From: Comamonas thiooxydans
Lineage (GTDB): Bacteria > Pseudomonadota > Gammaproteobacteria > Burkholderiales > Burkholderiaceae_C
Length of the DNA: 64,000 nt
Assembly: GCF_002157685.2 (NCBI RefSeq)
Contig: NZ_AP026738.1
Span: 2,046,001-2,110,000 of the forward strand
Reading direction: 5' to 3'
Both the position numbers and the translations under genes were made by a program. Positions 48,301 to 56,538 of the stretch are shown in pieces (position 1 is the first letter of the stretch; each line of letters opens with the position of its first letter). The notes beneath the pieces were generated by a model. The model did no database searches and was not told the DNA's origin. It saw only the letters and a program-made list of their open reading frames with translations.

Positions 48301-48458
48301 CCGCCATCGGCGTCGGCGTGATCGGCGGCATGCTCAGCGCCACCTTGCTGGGCGTGCTGTTCGTGCCCATCTTCTTTGTCTTCGTGCTCTCGCTGCGGCG
48401 CAAGCGCCGCGCAGTGCCGGAGGAAAAAAACACAGACTCCGAAGGAGAAACCGCATGA
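45312..48458 (+). CDS. RND efflux inner-membrane transporter (HAE1, AcrB/MexB-like)
   Basis: A full-length 1048-residue HAE1 pump beginning MSRFFIDRP with twelve transmembrane helices. The proton-relay residues are present: Asp-Asp in GILVDDAIVVVENVER and Lys in AAKNAILIVEFAKD. The FVPYEDMGYY pore-domain start and the IGVGVIGGMLSATLL end match AcrB. It exports hydrophobic compounds by proton antiport. The stop overlaps the next start (ATGA). The start lies 64 bases after the adaptor gene. Confidence 0.94.
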   Translation: MSRFFIDRPKLAWVVAIFILLAGLLAIPALPVAQFPNVAPPQISISATYPGASATTVMESVTSVIEEELNGTKGLLYFDSSSGATGLAEITATFAPGTDPALAQVEVQNRIKKAEARLPASVMQMGLQVEQASANFLMIYSLTYKGDDSGKNEVRLSDYAVRNINNEIRRVPGVGKVQYFGADVAMRVWVDPQKLLGYGLSVADVNAAIAAQNAQVPAGSFGSQPGSSEQELSATIAVKGTLSSPEEFGQIVLQARADGSAVHLADVARLEVGQLDYSFASREDGHKGVAAAVQLAPGANAMQTAKAVKARLAELSQNFPDDIQYAVPYDTSRFVEVAIGKVIQTLVEAVVLVFLVMWLFLQNLRYTLIPTIVVPVCLAGTLAVMYALGFSVNMMTMFGMVLAIGILVDDAIVVVENVERLMAEEGLSPLAATVKAMQQVSGAIVGITLVLVAVFLPLAFMSGSVGVIYRQFSLSLAVSILFSGLLALTFTPALCATLLKPVAEDHHAEKKGLFGWFNRHFAKLTERFSLLNQRLVKRTGRYMLIYAAIVGGLGFAYTRMPESFVPYEDMGYYIVSVQLPPGATEARTEAVVRDMEAYVQSRPATAQAEFLMGYSFSGMGQNAAMAFVTLKDWSLRNKGQASWDEVQAFNQRFGSLSDGAAMAVDPPPIDGLGNSGGFALRLQDRANLGREALVAARDELLKKANASPVIAYAMMENLEDAPQLRLDIDRRKAQAQGVSFASISAVLSTAYGSAVINEFPNAGRLQRVVVQADTAARMTPEALLRLYVPNAQGEQVPLASFASVEWEQGPVQISRYNGYPAFRIAGDAKPGHTTGEAMAELERILGEMPRGIGYEWTALSYQEKAAGAQAPKLFALAIVVVFLLLVALYESWSIPAAVMLIVPIGALGSVLATSALGLSNDVYFKVGLITIIGLAAKNAILIVEFAKDLHERGHSLTEAALQAARLRFRPIVMTSLAFILGVVPLALATGAGASSQAAIGVGVIGGMLSATLLGVLFVPIFFVFVLSLRRKRRAVPEEKNTDSEGETA

Positions 48459-49870
48459 ACGGGCGAAACCCCATGCGTACCGCGGCGCTGACGCTGATTG
48501 CCGCGGTGCTCGCCGGCTGCTCTTTTGCACCGACCTATGACAGGCCTGCTGCGCCCATTCCCGGCACCTGGAGCGCAGCATCATCAGCTTCGGCTGCATC
48601 GGTGCAGAGCTTGCACTGGAAGGATTTCGTGATCGATGAGCGCCTGCGCTCGCGTATCGAAACGGCGCTGGACAACAACCGCGATCTGCGTCAGACACTG
48701 CTCAATGTGCAGACCGCACGCGCGGCCTATCGCGTGCAGCGTGCGGATCAATTGCCCGGCCTGGAAGTGCAGGCCGGCGGCAACCGCCAGCGCCTGCCTG
48801 CCGACCTGAGCGGCACAGGAGCGGCCAGGGTGCAGAGCAACTATCAGGCAGGCGCTGGGCTGATGGCTTTCGAGCTCGATCTATTCGGCCGTGTGCGCTC
48901 GCTGTCCGAGGCCGCGCTCATGGAGTATCTGGCCACCGAAGAGGCTGCGCGCAGCGTGCAGATCAGTCTGATCGCGGAAGTGATCCAGGCCTCGCTGGCC
49001 CAGGACAGCGCACGGCAGCGCCATACTCTGGCGCTGCGTACCTTGCAGGCGCGCGAGAAGGAATGGCAGCTGATGAGCGAGCGCAGAAAGACCGGCACGG
49101 CAAGTCGTCTCGACGAGCAGGAGGCGCAAGGACAGCTCGAGCTGGCGCGTGCCGAAGTCGAGCGCTTCGAACGCGAACTGCGCCAGGCCGGCAATGCTCT
49201 GGACTGGCTGGTTGGCGATGGAAGGGTCCAGCCGGCAGCAGATCTGAGCACCACGCCCCTGGTGCAGGAGATAGGCCCGGGTCTGTCCTCAGATCTGCTG
49301 GTGCAGCGGCCCGACATCCGCGCTGCCGAGTACCAACTGCGCGCGCGCAATGCGAGCATAGGGGCGGCGCGGGCCGCGTTCTTTCCGCGCATCTCGCTCA
49401 CGGGCTCCTATGGCTCGGCCAGTGCCGAGCTTGGCGATCTGTTTGCCGGCGGCCAGCGCTCCTGGTCCTTCATGCCGCAGCTCAGCTTGCCGATTTTCGA
49501 TGGCGGCCGCAATCGCGCCAACCTGGAAATCGCGCAACTGCGCAAGGACATGGCGATAGCCAGTTACGAGCGCAGCATCCAGACCGCGTTTCGTGAGGTC
49601 AGCGATGCGCTGGCCTCCGTGGAGACGTTGAGGCGCGAGGAGCTTGCCCGCCAGCGCCTGGTGCAGACCAGCGCGAATACGCTCAAGCTTGCCGAGCTGC
49701 GCTATCGCGCGGGGGTGGACAGTCATCTGCGCTATCTGGATGCGCAGCGCACGGACTATGCGCAGCAGATGGCACTGATCGAGGTCAGCGCGCAGCGGCA
49801 GACGGCCCTGGCCACGCTGTTCAAGGCCTTGGGTGGCGGCTGGCAGGTCAGTCCTGGAACCCAAGGTTGA
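48455..49870 (+). CDS. RND efflux outer-membrane factor (NodT/OprM-like lipoprotein)
   Basis: A 471-residue outer-membrane channel protein with lipoprotein signal (VLAGCSFAP) and the PTYDRPAAPIP start typical of the family. Two repeats of the helical-barrel unit are present, with LRQTLLNVQTARAAYRVQRADQLP and the ADIRAAEYQLRARNASIGAARAAFFP-type segment of the second repeat. It completes the tripartite pump with the two preceding genes. Confidence 0.92.
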   Translation: MNGRNPMRTAALTLIAAVLAGCSFAPTYDRPAAPIPGTWSAASSASAASVQSLHWKDFVIDERLRSRIETALDNNRDLRQTLLNVQTARAAYRVQRADQLPGLEVQAGGNRQRLPADLSGTGAARVQSNYQAGAGLMAFELDLFGRVRSLSEAALMEYLATEEAARSVQISLIAEVIQASLAQDSARQRHTLALRTLQAREKEWQLMSERRKTGTASRLDEQEAQGQLELARAEVERFERELRQAGNALDWLVGDGRVQPAADLSTTPLVQEIGPGLSSDLLVQRPDIRAAEYQLRARNASIGAARAAFFPRISLTGSYGSASAELGDLFAGGQRSWSFMPQLSLPIFDGGRNRANLEIAQLRKDMAIASYERSIQTAFREVSDALASVETLRREELARQRLVQTSANTLKLAELRYRAGVDSHLRYLDAQRTDYAQQMALIEVSAQRQTALATLFKALGGGWQVSPGTQG

Positions 49871-50179
49871 GTGCCCCTAATCTGTCCGCATGATGAGAGG
49901 AGCGTTGGTGTTGCCTATGAAGCCGCCCCAACGCTCATGAGACTCAGCCAGATTGCACAGATGGGTCGAGCCTTGCCTGGCCTCTGACATCAAGGAACTG
50001 AACCGGTCGTCGACATCCGTGGGATTTGCCGGATGCCGGTGAATTTGTTGGCGATGAGGGGATGGCCGGCAGGTGGCGAAGTGCAGGCGAGCCAAAGTTC
50101 CCAAAAAACCACATCTATTTCATTTTTGACTTTAATCGATAATAATTCTCATTATCAAAAATGAGTAACGTATCGTATC
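49871..50179 (+). other. 309-bp gap upstream of the iron-uptake locus
   Basis: The left two-thirds hold no supported gene; a 75-residue minus-strand frame has no ribosome site. The right third is AT-rich and contains the Fur box at 50138 and the presumed promoter (TTGACT at 50126 with CATTAT at 50150). Confidence 0.55.
50138..50156 (+). promoter_or_regulatory. Fur box
   Basis: GATAATAATTCTCATTATC matches the 19-bp Fur consensus GATAATGATAATCATTATC at 16 positions. It overlaps the presumed -10 region of the sigma-factor gene, so iron-bound Fur would repress the operon. Confidence 0.85.
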
Positions 50180-50692
50180 TTGTCATACCCATTCCGCTCC
50201 TTGTCCGATGTGGCCAAGATTTATGGAGAGCATCACCCCTGGCTCTTGGGCTGGCTGAGGCGCAAGCTCGGCGGAGCTGATCATGCGGCGGATCTTGCGC
50301 AAGATACCTTTGTGAGAGTGCTGGCTGCCCAGGCGGAGCAGCGCGCGCTGGTGTTGCGCGAACCGCGCGCCTATCTGACCACTGTGGCGCGCAATCTGCT
50401 CATCAATCATGTGCAGCGGCAGTCGCTGGAGCAGGCATGGCTGGACGCGATGGCCCAACTGCCGGAGCCTCTGGCGCCTTCGCCCGAGCAGCAGTTGCTG
50501 GTACTGGAGTCATTGCATCAGGTCGATGCCATGCTCAACGGCCTGCCACCCAAGGTACGTGAGGCATTCCTGCTGTCTCAACTCGATGGCCTGACTTACG
50601 CGCAAGTGGCGCAGCGCCTTGATGTCACGGTCCGCACCGTCAAGCGCTATATGGCGCAGGCCTTCGAGCAATGTATCTTGCTGGTGGTCTGA
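50180..50692 (+). CDS. ECF sigma factor, FecI-like
   Basis: A protein of about 170 residues with ECF sigma region 2 (HHPWLLGWLRRKLGGADHAADLAQDTFVRVL) and region 4 (LDGLTYAQVAQRLDVTVRTVKRY). It directs RNA polymerase to the iron-transport operon when its FecR partner relays a signal. No ATG is suitably placed; TTG at 50180 is the longest option, with TTG 50201 and GTG 50210 as alternatives. The anti-sigma gene starts two bases after its stop. Confidence 0.9.
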   Translation: MSYPFRSLSDVAKIYGEHHPWLLGWLRRKLGGADHAADLAQDTFVRVLAAQAEQRALVLREPRAYLTTVARNLLINHVQRQSLEQAWLDAMAQLPEPLAPSPEQQLLVLESLHQVDAMLNGLPPKVREAFLLSQLDGLTYAQVAQRLDVTVRTVKRYMAQAFEQCILLVV

Positions 50693-50694
50693 GC

Positions 50695-51711
50695 ATGTCC
50701 GCTTCACCGTCCTCGACCCTGGCTATCGACCCGAGTGCAGCGCAGCAGGCAGCGCAGTGGCTGGTGCGGCTGCACGCCGATGACGGCGATGCGACGCTGC
50801 AGACAGAACTCATGCAATGGCGCAACTCCGACCCACGCCATGAAATCGCCTGGCAGCGCGCCGAACGGGTTCTCGGCCAGCTGTATGCAAGCCGGGGCGG
50901 CAACAGTGCAGAAGCAGGCAATACGCTGGGTGGCCTGAGCGCTGCGGCGCTGCGCGAGGCGAGTCGATCGCAGCGGCGTGCTGTTGCACGGCTGCTGGCG
51001 ACTGTGATCGTGGCGGGGCCGCTCGGCTATGGGGTCTGGCGTCTCGCGCTCTGGCATGAATGGTCGGCGGACATGCGTACCGACACGGGAGAGAGCCGTG
51101 AATCGACGCTGGCCGACGGCAGCAGAATCCGGCTGGATACCGGCAGCGCCGTCGACATGGTGTTCACAGCGTCGGAGCGCCGACTGATCCTGCGTGCGGG
51201 CGCCATCTGGGTGCAGACAGCTGCCGATGCCGAGTTGCGGCCTTTTCTGGTCCAGACGGCGCAAGGAACGGCGCGCGCGCTGGGAACGCGCTTTACCGTG
51301 CGTATCGCTCCACCTTCTGCGTCGACGGATCGCAGCTCCCTCGTCGCCGTTCAACAGGGGGCGGTGGAGCTGATCCCCGCCAACGGCGGCGCGGCGGTGC
51401 GCATCGATGCGGGGCAGCAGGCACATATGAGTGCAGAGCATGTGGGCGCGCCCGAAGCCGCCGGTCTTGCCGCAGATGGCTGGACGGCAGGGGTGCTCTA
51501 TGCGGAAAAGACACCGCTGGGAATTTTTGCTGCCGAGCTCTCGCGCTACCGTCCGGGCATCGTGCGATGCGATCCGGCTGTTGCTGCGCTGCCTGTGAGC
51601 GGAGCCTTTCAACTGCGCGACACGGATCAGGCACTGGCGGCGCTGGCGGCCTCCCTGCCCATCAAGGTTCTGCAGCGCTCGCGCTACTGGGTGACCATCG
51701 TGCCGCGCTGA
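50695..51711 (+). CDS. FecR-family sigma regulator
   Basis: A 338-residue protein with an N-terminal cytoplasmic domain (AAQWLVRLHADDGD and WRNSDPRHEIAWQRAE), one transmembrane helix (LLATVIVAGPLGYGVWRLAL) and a periplasmic FecR domain (STLADGSRIRLDTGSAVDM). A C-terminal STN-interacting domain ends it. It carries the signal from the TonB-dependent receptor to the sigma factor. It is co-transcribed with both neighbours. Confidence 0.92.
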   Translation: MSASPSSTLAIDPSAAQQAAQWLVRLHADDGDATLQTELMQWRNSDPRHEIAWQRAERVLGQLYASRGGNSAEAGNTLGGLSAAALREASRSQRRAVARLLATVIVAGPLGYGVWRLALWHEWSADMRTDTGESRESTLADGSRIRLDTGSAVDMVFTASERRLILRAGAIWVQTAADAELRPFLVQTAQGTARALGTRFTVRIAPPSASTDRSSLVAVQQGAVELIPANGGAAVRIDAGQQAHMSAEHVGAPEAAGLAADGWTAGVLYAEKTPLGIFAAELSRYRPGIVRCDPAVAALPVSGAFQLRDTDQALAALAASLPIKVLQRSRYWVTIVPR

Positions 51712-51810
51712 GGCACTCGATTTGTTCCGCTTCCATGTCCCCTTTTGGCGGGACGCCGGTCATACAAGAAAGACAACACATTTATCGGCGTTTTTCAGAA
51801 GGGTTACTCC

Positions 51811-54309
51811 ATGGCCATGGCGCAGCATTTTTGCGGGCAGACTTCACTACTTTCATCGTCCATCCTGTCCGTCGGTGGCCAGGGATTCAAACAGAGTGCC
51901 GTGCAAGCCGGGCTGATACTGCTGCTGGGCATGGCCGCAGCCGGCGGCGTTCAGGCCCAGTCTGGCCAGGGCTTTCCGAGCGAGCCGCAGCGGCGGGAGT
52001 ACAGCCTGCCTCGCGGGCCATTGAGCCAGGCCCTGGCGCGTTTTGCGGGAGAGTCCGGGGTGACGCTGTCTGCGGACTCCGCCCTTTCCGGGGAACTTCA
52101 AACGCCAGGTCTGCATGGCAGGTTCGCAGTCGCCGAGGGTTTTGCGCAGCTGTTGCGCGGCACGGGGCTTGAGGCCGTCCAGGCCCAGCCCGGTGTTTTC
52201 ATTCTGCGCAAAAGCACTCAGGCCCCTGTGGCGGCGGGTGCCGCCCCCAGTCTGGCGGAAGTGCTGGTGACTGCTGCGGCCGAAGCGTCGGCCTTCTCGG
52301 AAGGCACGGGTTCCTATGCGGCGCAGCTCGTCACGACCGGCAAAAGTGCACAGAGTCTGCGCGAAATTCCGCAGTCGGTTTCCGTCGTGACGCGCCAGAT
52401 GCTCGAGGATCAGAATATCCAGAGTCTCGATGACGCCATGCGCACCGTGCCTGGCGTCACCGTGGAGCCAGGCAGCACAGGGGGCAATCATGGCAATTTC
52501 TACCTGCGCGGCTACGCGGTGGATACCGTGCAGATCGACGGCGTCAACACTCCTGCGAGCACCGGCAATGATCTTTCCAGCGGATTCGGCATGGCCATGT
52601 ACGACCGCATTGAAGTCCTGCGCGGCCCTGCCGGACTGTTTCAAGGGGCTGGCGACCCTGGCGGCTCCATCAATCTGGTGCGCAAGCGCCCCAAGGCGCA
52701 CAAGGAGTTCAGCACCCAGCTGTCGGCCGGTTCGTGGAGTCGCTATTACGCCGAGGCGGACATGACCGGGCCTCTGAGCAGTGATGGACGCCTACGCGGG
52801 CGTCTTGTCACCGCTTATCAGGATCACGGCTCTTTTGTGGATCATGTGTACTCCAGGAAGCCGTTGATCTATGGCGTGCTGGAAGCCGACCTCACTCCCT
52901 CGAGCACGCTTACCGCCGGAGCCAGCCATCAGCAATACAAGGGGCGTCCCGCCTTCGGCCTGCCTGCCTATCCGGATGGCCGCTTGCTGGATATTCCGCG
53001 CTCCAGCTATCTGGATCCCATCTGGAATCACATCACGGAACGCAACACCGAGTACTTCGCAGAATTTCAGCATCGCCTGGACAATGGCGGGCAGATCAAG
53101 CTCAATGCGACCTACCGGGAGCAGGATGAACCCTCTCGCCTGTTCGGCTGGTCGGACTGCGCGGCCGACCCTGCTACCGGCGACAGCTGCCTCATCAGCT
53201 GGGCTTACCGCAGCCACTGGAAGACGCATGGCCTGGACGGCTTCATCACCACGCCGTTTGCCGCGCTGGGCTCATCCAATAATGAGCTGACGCTGGGAGC
53301 AGACTATCGCAAGGTGCACAAGAGCTTCAAATACGGCGGCGGAGACGGTGCTCCCATCAACATCTTCGATCCCGACAACAACGTTCCCAAGCCTGCGAAT
53401 TACAGCTTCTCCAACGGCAACGACAACCGAACCGAGCAGTACGGGCTCTATGGACGAATCAATCTGCGCCCGGCCAGCGGCGTGTTGCTCAGCATGGGAG
53501 GGCGCATGACCTGGTGGGACAACCATGCCGTCAATCGCAATGCCTACTTCAACCAGTTTTCCGAAACCGATACGCGCATCAGCGGCAAGTTCACTCCGTA
53601 TGCGGGAGTCGTGTTCGACCTGAGCGAGCAGTTGTCTGCCTATGCAAGCTACACCCGCATTTTCGCGCCACAGACTGCCAGCGACGCTGAGGGCATAACA
53701 TTGCGCCCACGAGTGGGTCAGCAGTACGAGGCAGGCCTGAAGGGCGAGTGGCTGAACAAGCAGCTCAATGCCCGTGCGGCTGTGTTCCGCATGGAAGACA
53801 GCAATCGTGCAATGACCGATCCGGCCAATCCGCTGTTTTCGGTTGCCGCAGGCAAGATGCGTAGTCAGGGTGTGGAAGCCGAAATCAACGGTCGCATTGC
53901 TCCGGGCTGGAATCTTGCTGTTGGATACGCGTACACCCAGACCAAAACCCTGGAAGGAACGCCGGACGAGAAGGCTCAGCTCTATACCTTCATCGCTCCG
54001 CGCCACAGCTTCAACCTGTGGACACGATACCAGTTCGGTTCGGGGCCTCTGGAAGGCTTCAGTGTGGGTGGCGGTCTGCGCAGCGTCAGCCGGATGTACC
54101 GCCTCAATGGTGACGTGAAGTTCTCTCAGGGTCCGGTGACTACGGCTGCATTGCAGATCGGCTATCGCTTCAACAAGAATCTGGATGCAACGCTGACGGT
54201 CAACAATGTCTTTGACAAGGTGTATTACCAGCGTGTCTGGGCGGCTTATGGCTCCAACTACTATGGCGAGCCGCGCAATGTGATGCTGACGCTGCGCGGC
54301 AAGTTCTGA
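51811..54309 (+). CDS. TonB-dependent siderophore receptor with STN signalling domain
   Basis: An 832-residue outer-membrane receptor. Signal peptide; STN domain of about 80 residues (YSLPRGPLSQALARFAGESG) used for surface signalling; plug domain with IPQSVSVVTRQMLEDQN and RIEVLRGPAGLFQGAG; then a 22-strand barrel ending in Phe (VMLTLRGKF). FpvA/FecA-like. The substrate is a ferric siderophore of unknown type. The ATG at 51811 has AGAAGGG upstream; an in-frame TTG at 51745 would add a leader without signal character. Confidence 0.92.
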   Translation: MAMAQHFCGQTSLLSSSILSVGGQGFKQSAVQAGLILLLGMAAAGGVQAQSGQGFPSEPQRREYSLPRGPLSQALARFAGESGVTLSADSALSGELQTPGLHGRFAVAEGFAQLLRGTGLEAVQAQPGVFILRKSTQAPVAAGAAPSLAEVLVTAAAEASAFSEGTGSYAAQLVTTGKSAQSLREIPQSVSVVTRQMLEDQNIQSLDDAMRTVPGVTVEPGSTGGNHGNFYLRGYAVDTVQIDGVNTPASTGNDLSSGFGMAMYDRIEVLRGPAGLFQGAGDPGGSINLVRKRPKAHKEFSTQLSAGSWSRYYAEADMTGPLSSDGRLRGRLVTAYQDHGSFVDHVYSRKPLIYGVLEADLTPSSTLTAGASHQQYKGRPAFGLPAYPDGRLLDIPRSSYLDPIWNHITERNTEYFAEFQHRLDNGGQIKLNATYREQDEPSRLFGWSDCAADPATGDSCLISWAYRSHWKTHGLDGFITTPFAALGSSNNELTLGADYRKVHKSFKYGGGDGAPINIFDPDNNVPKPANYSFSNGNDNRTEQYGLYGRINLRPASGVLLSMGGRMTWWDNHAVNRNAYFNQFSETDTRISGKFTPYAGVVFDLSEQLSAYASYTRIFAPQTASDAEGITLRPRVGQQYEAGLKGEWLNKQLNARAAVFRMEDSNRAMTDPANPLFSVAAGKMRSQGVEAEINGRIAPGWNLAVGYAYTQTKTLEGTPDEKAQLYTFIAPRHSFNLWTRYQFGSGPLEGFSVGGGLRSVSRMYRLNGDVKFSQGPVTTAALQIGYRFNKNLDATLTVNNVFDKVYYQRVWAAYGSNYYGEPRNVMLTLRGKF

Positions 54310-54620
54310 GCGTCTGTTCAAGGTGGGCCCGGGCCGGGCTGCCGATGCCCTGGCTCGTGAAAGCCGGCTGATGCAGGTGCGAGAGCCCGGGACGCAGTCC
54401 GGGGCTTGGGGCATTGCTGGCAGGCGATACGTGCGCTGCGGTTTTCAAGCCGGCCCGGAAATGGCCGGCTTCGACTTGGACTGTTCAGGCCCGTGGCATT
54501 GGCCGGCGCCGCGCAAAATATGCAAGATGCTATTGCTGCGCAATGAATTCAAATCGCATTCACGGTTGAAGGCGGCAAAAAGAAAAAAGGCCTTGAATTT
54601 CTTCAAGGCCTTTTGTCATT
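54310..54620. other. 311-bp gap with two hairpins
   Basis: No gene supported. AAGCCGGCC (54447-54455) and GGCCGGCTT (54463-54471) form one hairpin without a T-tract, which may end the receptor transcript. A second, stronger hairpin precedes the tRNA genes. Confidence 0.5.
54583..54614. terminator. Bidirectional intrinsic terminator
   Basis: AAAAAAGGCCTTGAA and TTCAAGGCCTTTT around TTTC, with A and T tracts. On the minus strand it ends the tRNA-Ser transcript; on the plus strand the iron-receptor operon. Confidence 0.85.
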
Positions 54621-54711
54621 TGGCGGAGCAGGCGGGATTCGAACCCGCGGTGGGCTATTAACCCACACACGCTTTCCAGGCGTGCGACTTAAACCACTCA
54701 TCCACCGCTCC
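54621..54711 (-). tRNA. tRNA-Ser(GGA), copy 1
   Basis: Minus-strand gene of 91 bases including encoded CCA. Acceptor GGAGCGG pairs with CTGCTCC (one G-U pair). The anticodon arm is CACGC-CTGGAAA-GCGTG, giving anticodon GGA. A long class II variable arm (GTGGG with CCCAC) and a standard T-loop (GGTTCGAATCC) are present. Confidence 0.96.
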
Positions 54712-54779
54712 ACAGCGATCCCAAAAATACTTCATTGCTGAAGTAAAAAACCAAGTGTGGTCGACTTGATTTTAAAATC

Positions 54780-54870
54780 TGGCGGAGCAGGCGGGATTCG
54801 AACCCGCGGTGGGCTATTAACCCACACACGCTTTCCAGGCGTGCGACTTAAACCACTCATCCACCGCTCC
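54780..54870 (-). tRNA. tRNA-Ser(GGA), copy 2
   Basis: Identical over all 91 bases to the copy at 54621, in the same orientation and 159 bp away. The 68-bp spacer is AT-rich and unrelated. The two are probably transcribed together, from upstream of this copy. Confidence 0.96.
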
Positions 54871-54920
54871 GTGTGATGAAGCCGCTATTCTAACCAGAAA
54901 TTTCGACCTCAAAATGAAAG

Positions 54921-54941
54921 TGCAGAAAGTTCTTTTCTGCA
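54921..54941 (-). terminator. Hairpin after the stomatin-like gene
   Basis: TGCAGAAA and TTTCTGCA around a five-base loop, 20 bases beyond the stop of the SPFH-domain gene on the minus strand. Confidence 0.5.
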
Positions 54942-54962
54942 TGCAGCCTGTAGCGAGCAGGC

Positions 54963-55883
54963 TCAGGCGCTCTTGCCCACCTGAACCATCTTCATGGCAG
55001 AGGCAATCAGGCCGGAGACTTCCGTCATGTTCGCGGGAATGACCAGGGTGGTGTTGGAGTCCGCAGCCACCTTGCTGTAGGCCTCCACGGCGCTTTCAGC
55101 CACCTTGAGCTGCACTGCCTGCTCGCCGCCGGGCTGGCGGATGGCCGTGGCCACTCGCTCCAGCGCCTGTCCGGTCGCTTCGGCCACGGTGGTGATGGCG
55201 GCAGCTTCACCTTGCGCCTTGTTGATGGCGGCTTGCTTCTCGCCCTCGGAGCGGGCGATGAAGGCCTCGCGCTCGCCGGTGGCAATGTTGATCTGTTCCT
55301 GGCGTCGGCCTTCGGAAGCTGCGATCAAGGCGCGCTTTTCACGTTCTGCCGTGATCTGGGCCTGCATGGCGCGCAGAATTTCAGCGGGTGGCGTCAGATC
55401 CTTGATTTCGTAGCGCAGCACCTTCACGCCCCAGTTCAGCGCGGCCTCGTCGATGGCATTGACGACCTGGGCGTTGATCATGTCGCGCTCTTCAAAGGTC
55501 TTGTCCAGCTCCAGCTTGCCGATCACGCTGCGCAGCGAGGTCTGGGCGAGCTGGGTGACGGCCATGATGTAGTTGGACGAACCATAGCTGGCGCGCATGG
55601 GGTCGGTGACCTGGAAGTAGAGAATGCCGTCCACGGTCAGCTGCGTGTTGTCGCGCGTGATGCAGACCTGGCTGGGCACGTCCAGGGGAATTTCCTTGAG
55701 GCTGTGCTTGTAGGCGATGCGATCCACGAACGGGATCAGAAAGTTCAGGCCAGGTGTGAGCGTGCCTGCGTATTTGCCCAGACGCTCCTTGACCCATGCA
55801 TGCTGCTGGGGAACCACCTTGATCGAGCGGACGATGAAGATGACGGCAATGATGGCGATGGCGAGAGGGACTGCGTAATCCAT
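54963..55883 (-). CDS. SPFH/Band 7 domain protein (stomatin/QmcA-like)
   Basis: A 306-residue protein: one N-terminal transmembrane helix (AVPLAIAIIAVIFIVRSI), the Band 7 domain starting VVPQQHAWVKERLGKY, and a long helical region rich in Glu/Ala (EREKRALIAASEGRRQEQI) that drives oligomerisation. Such proteins scaffold membrane microdomains and restrain membrane proteases. The start is the ATG at 55883 with GGAGACAAT upstream; the frame extends 24 codons further without a site. It is downstream of and co-transcribed with an NfeD gene, the usual pairing. Confidence 0.92.
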   Translation of the reverse strand: MDYAVPLAIAIIAVIFIVRSIKVVPQQHAWVKERLGKYAGTLTPGLNFLIPFVDRIAYKHSLKEIPLDVPSQVCITRDNTQLTVDGILYFQVTDPMRASYGSSNYIMAVTQLAQTSLRSVIGKLELDKTFEERDMINAQVVNAIDEAALNWGVKVLRYEIKDLTPPAEILRAMQAQITAEREKRALIAASEGRRQEQINIATGEREAFIARSEGEKQAAINKAQGEAAAITTVAEATGQALERVATAIRQPGGEQAVQLKVAESAVEAYSKVAADSNTTLVIPANMTEVSGLIASAMKMVQVGKSA

Positions 55884-55973
55884 ATTGTCTCCAGCCCTTG
55901 TGGGGCGTTGGTGTGAAGAAAGAGAGCGAAGCGTTCCAGCGTCCAGCATAACCATGCCGGGGCTGGCCGGTGA

Positions 55974-56399
55974 TCAGATCTTGTCAACCAGAAGGCGGTT
56001 GCCAATGACTTCGGCCACGCGATGCGGGCCCGGGATGGGCAGCGCGCCCTGGCGTCCCATGACGGTCCAGGTGGCGCCGCGATAGCGGACCTGGGCCGTG
56101 CCGTCGGTGTTCCACTGTTCGATGACCACGGTTTCGCCCACATCCAGGTTGACATCGCGATTGCTGGAGGCAGGCTGTCTGCGCGGGCTGCGCTTGCGCA
56201 GCAGATAGCAGACGAGGACGGCACCGGAGCCCAGCAGGGCCGCAGCGACGATCTGGCTGCTGGTGCCCAGGCCGAAATGAGCGCAAAGCGCTCCGGCAAT
56301 GGCACCCAGAGCCAGCATGAGGAGATAGAAAGTGCCGGTCAACAGCTCCGCAATGACCAGCAAACCGACAAGCAACCACCACGCGGTGGAGTGATCCAT
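55974..56399 (-). CDS. NfeD-family membrane protein
   Basis: A 141-residue short NfeD. Three to four transmembrane helices in the first 75 residues (WWLLVGLLVIAELLTGTFYLL) precede a C-terminal OB-fold domain with VNLDVGETVVIEQWN and the G-A-TWTVMG strand pattern. It partners the adjacent stomatin-like protein. The ATG at 56399 has AGGAGC upstream. Confidence 0.9.
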   Translation of the reverse strand: MDHSTAWWLLVGLLVIAELLTGTFYLLMLALGAIAGALCAHFGLGTSSQIVAAALLGSGAVLVCYLLRKRSPRRQPASSNRDVNLDVGETVVIEQWNTDGTAQVRYRGATWTVMGRQGALPIPGPHRVAEVIGNRLLVDKI

Positions 56400-56538
56400 A
56401 CCTGAGCTCCTGTTAAGGCCTGTATTTAGTGCACCACATTCTGGGTTAAAAACAGCCTGTTTCAAAGCCGCAATAAGGATATTCCTTACACTTCGCGGCT
56501 GTTTCGTTTTTTAGGCCTGATTGGTACGGAGGCTGTTC

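Noticed and set aside
46245..48698. Very long minus-strand open frame (over 800 codons) opposite the RND pump gene
   Set aside because: The plus-strand frame is an unmistakable AcrB-like pump; the antisense frame is His/Gln/Arg-rich without motifs, a by-product of high GC3.
49877..50104. 75-residue minus-strand frame upstream of the FecI-like gene
   Set aside because: No ribosome site, low-complexity content, and it lies in the upstream region of the iron operon.
54621..54870. Possible integration site of a genomic island at the tRNA-Ser genes
   Set aside because: No integrase, no partial tRNA duplicate ending in CCA, and ordinary chromosomal genes on both sides.
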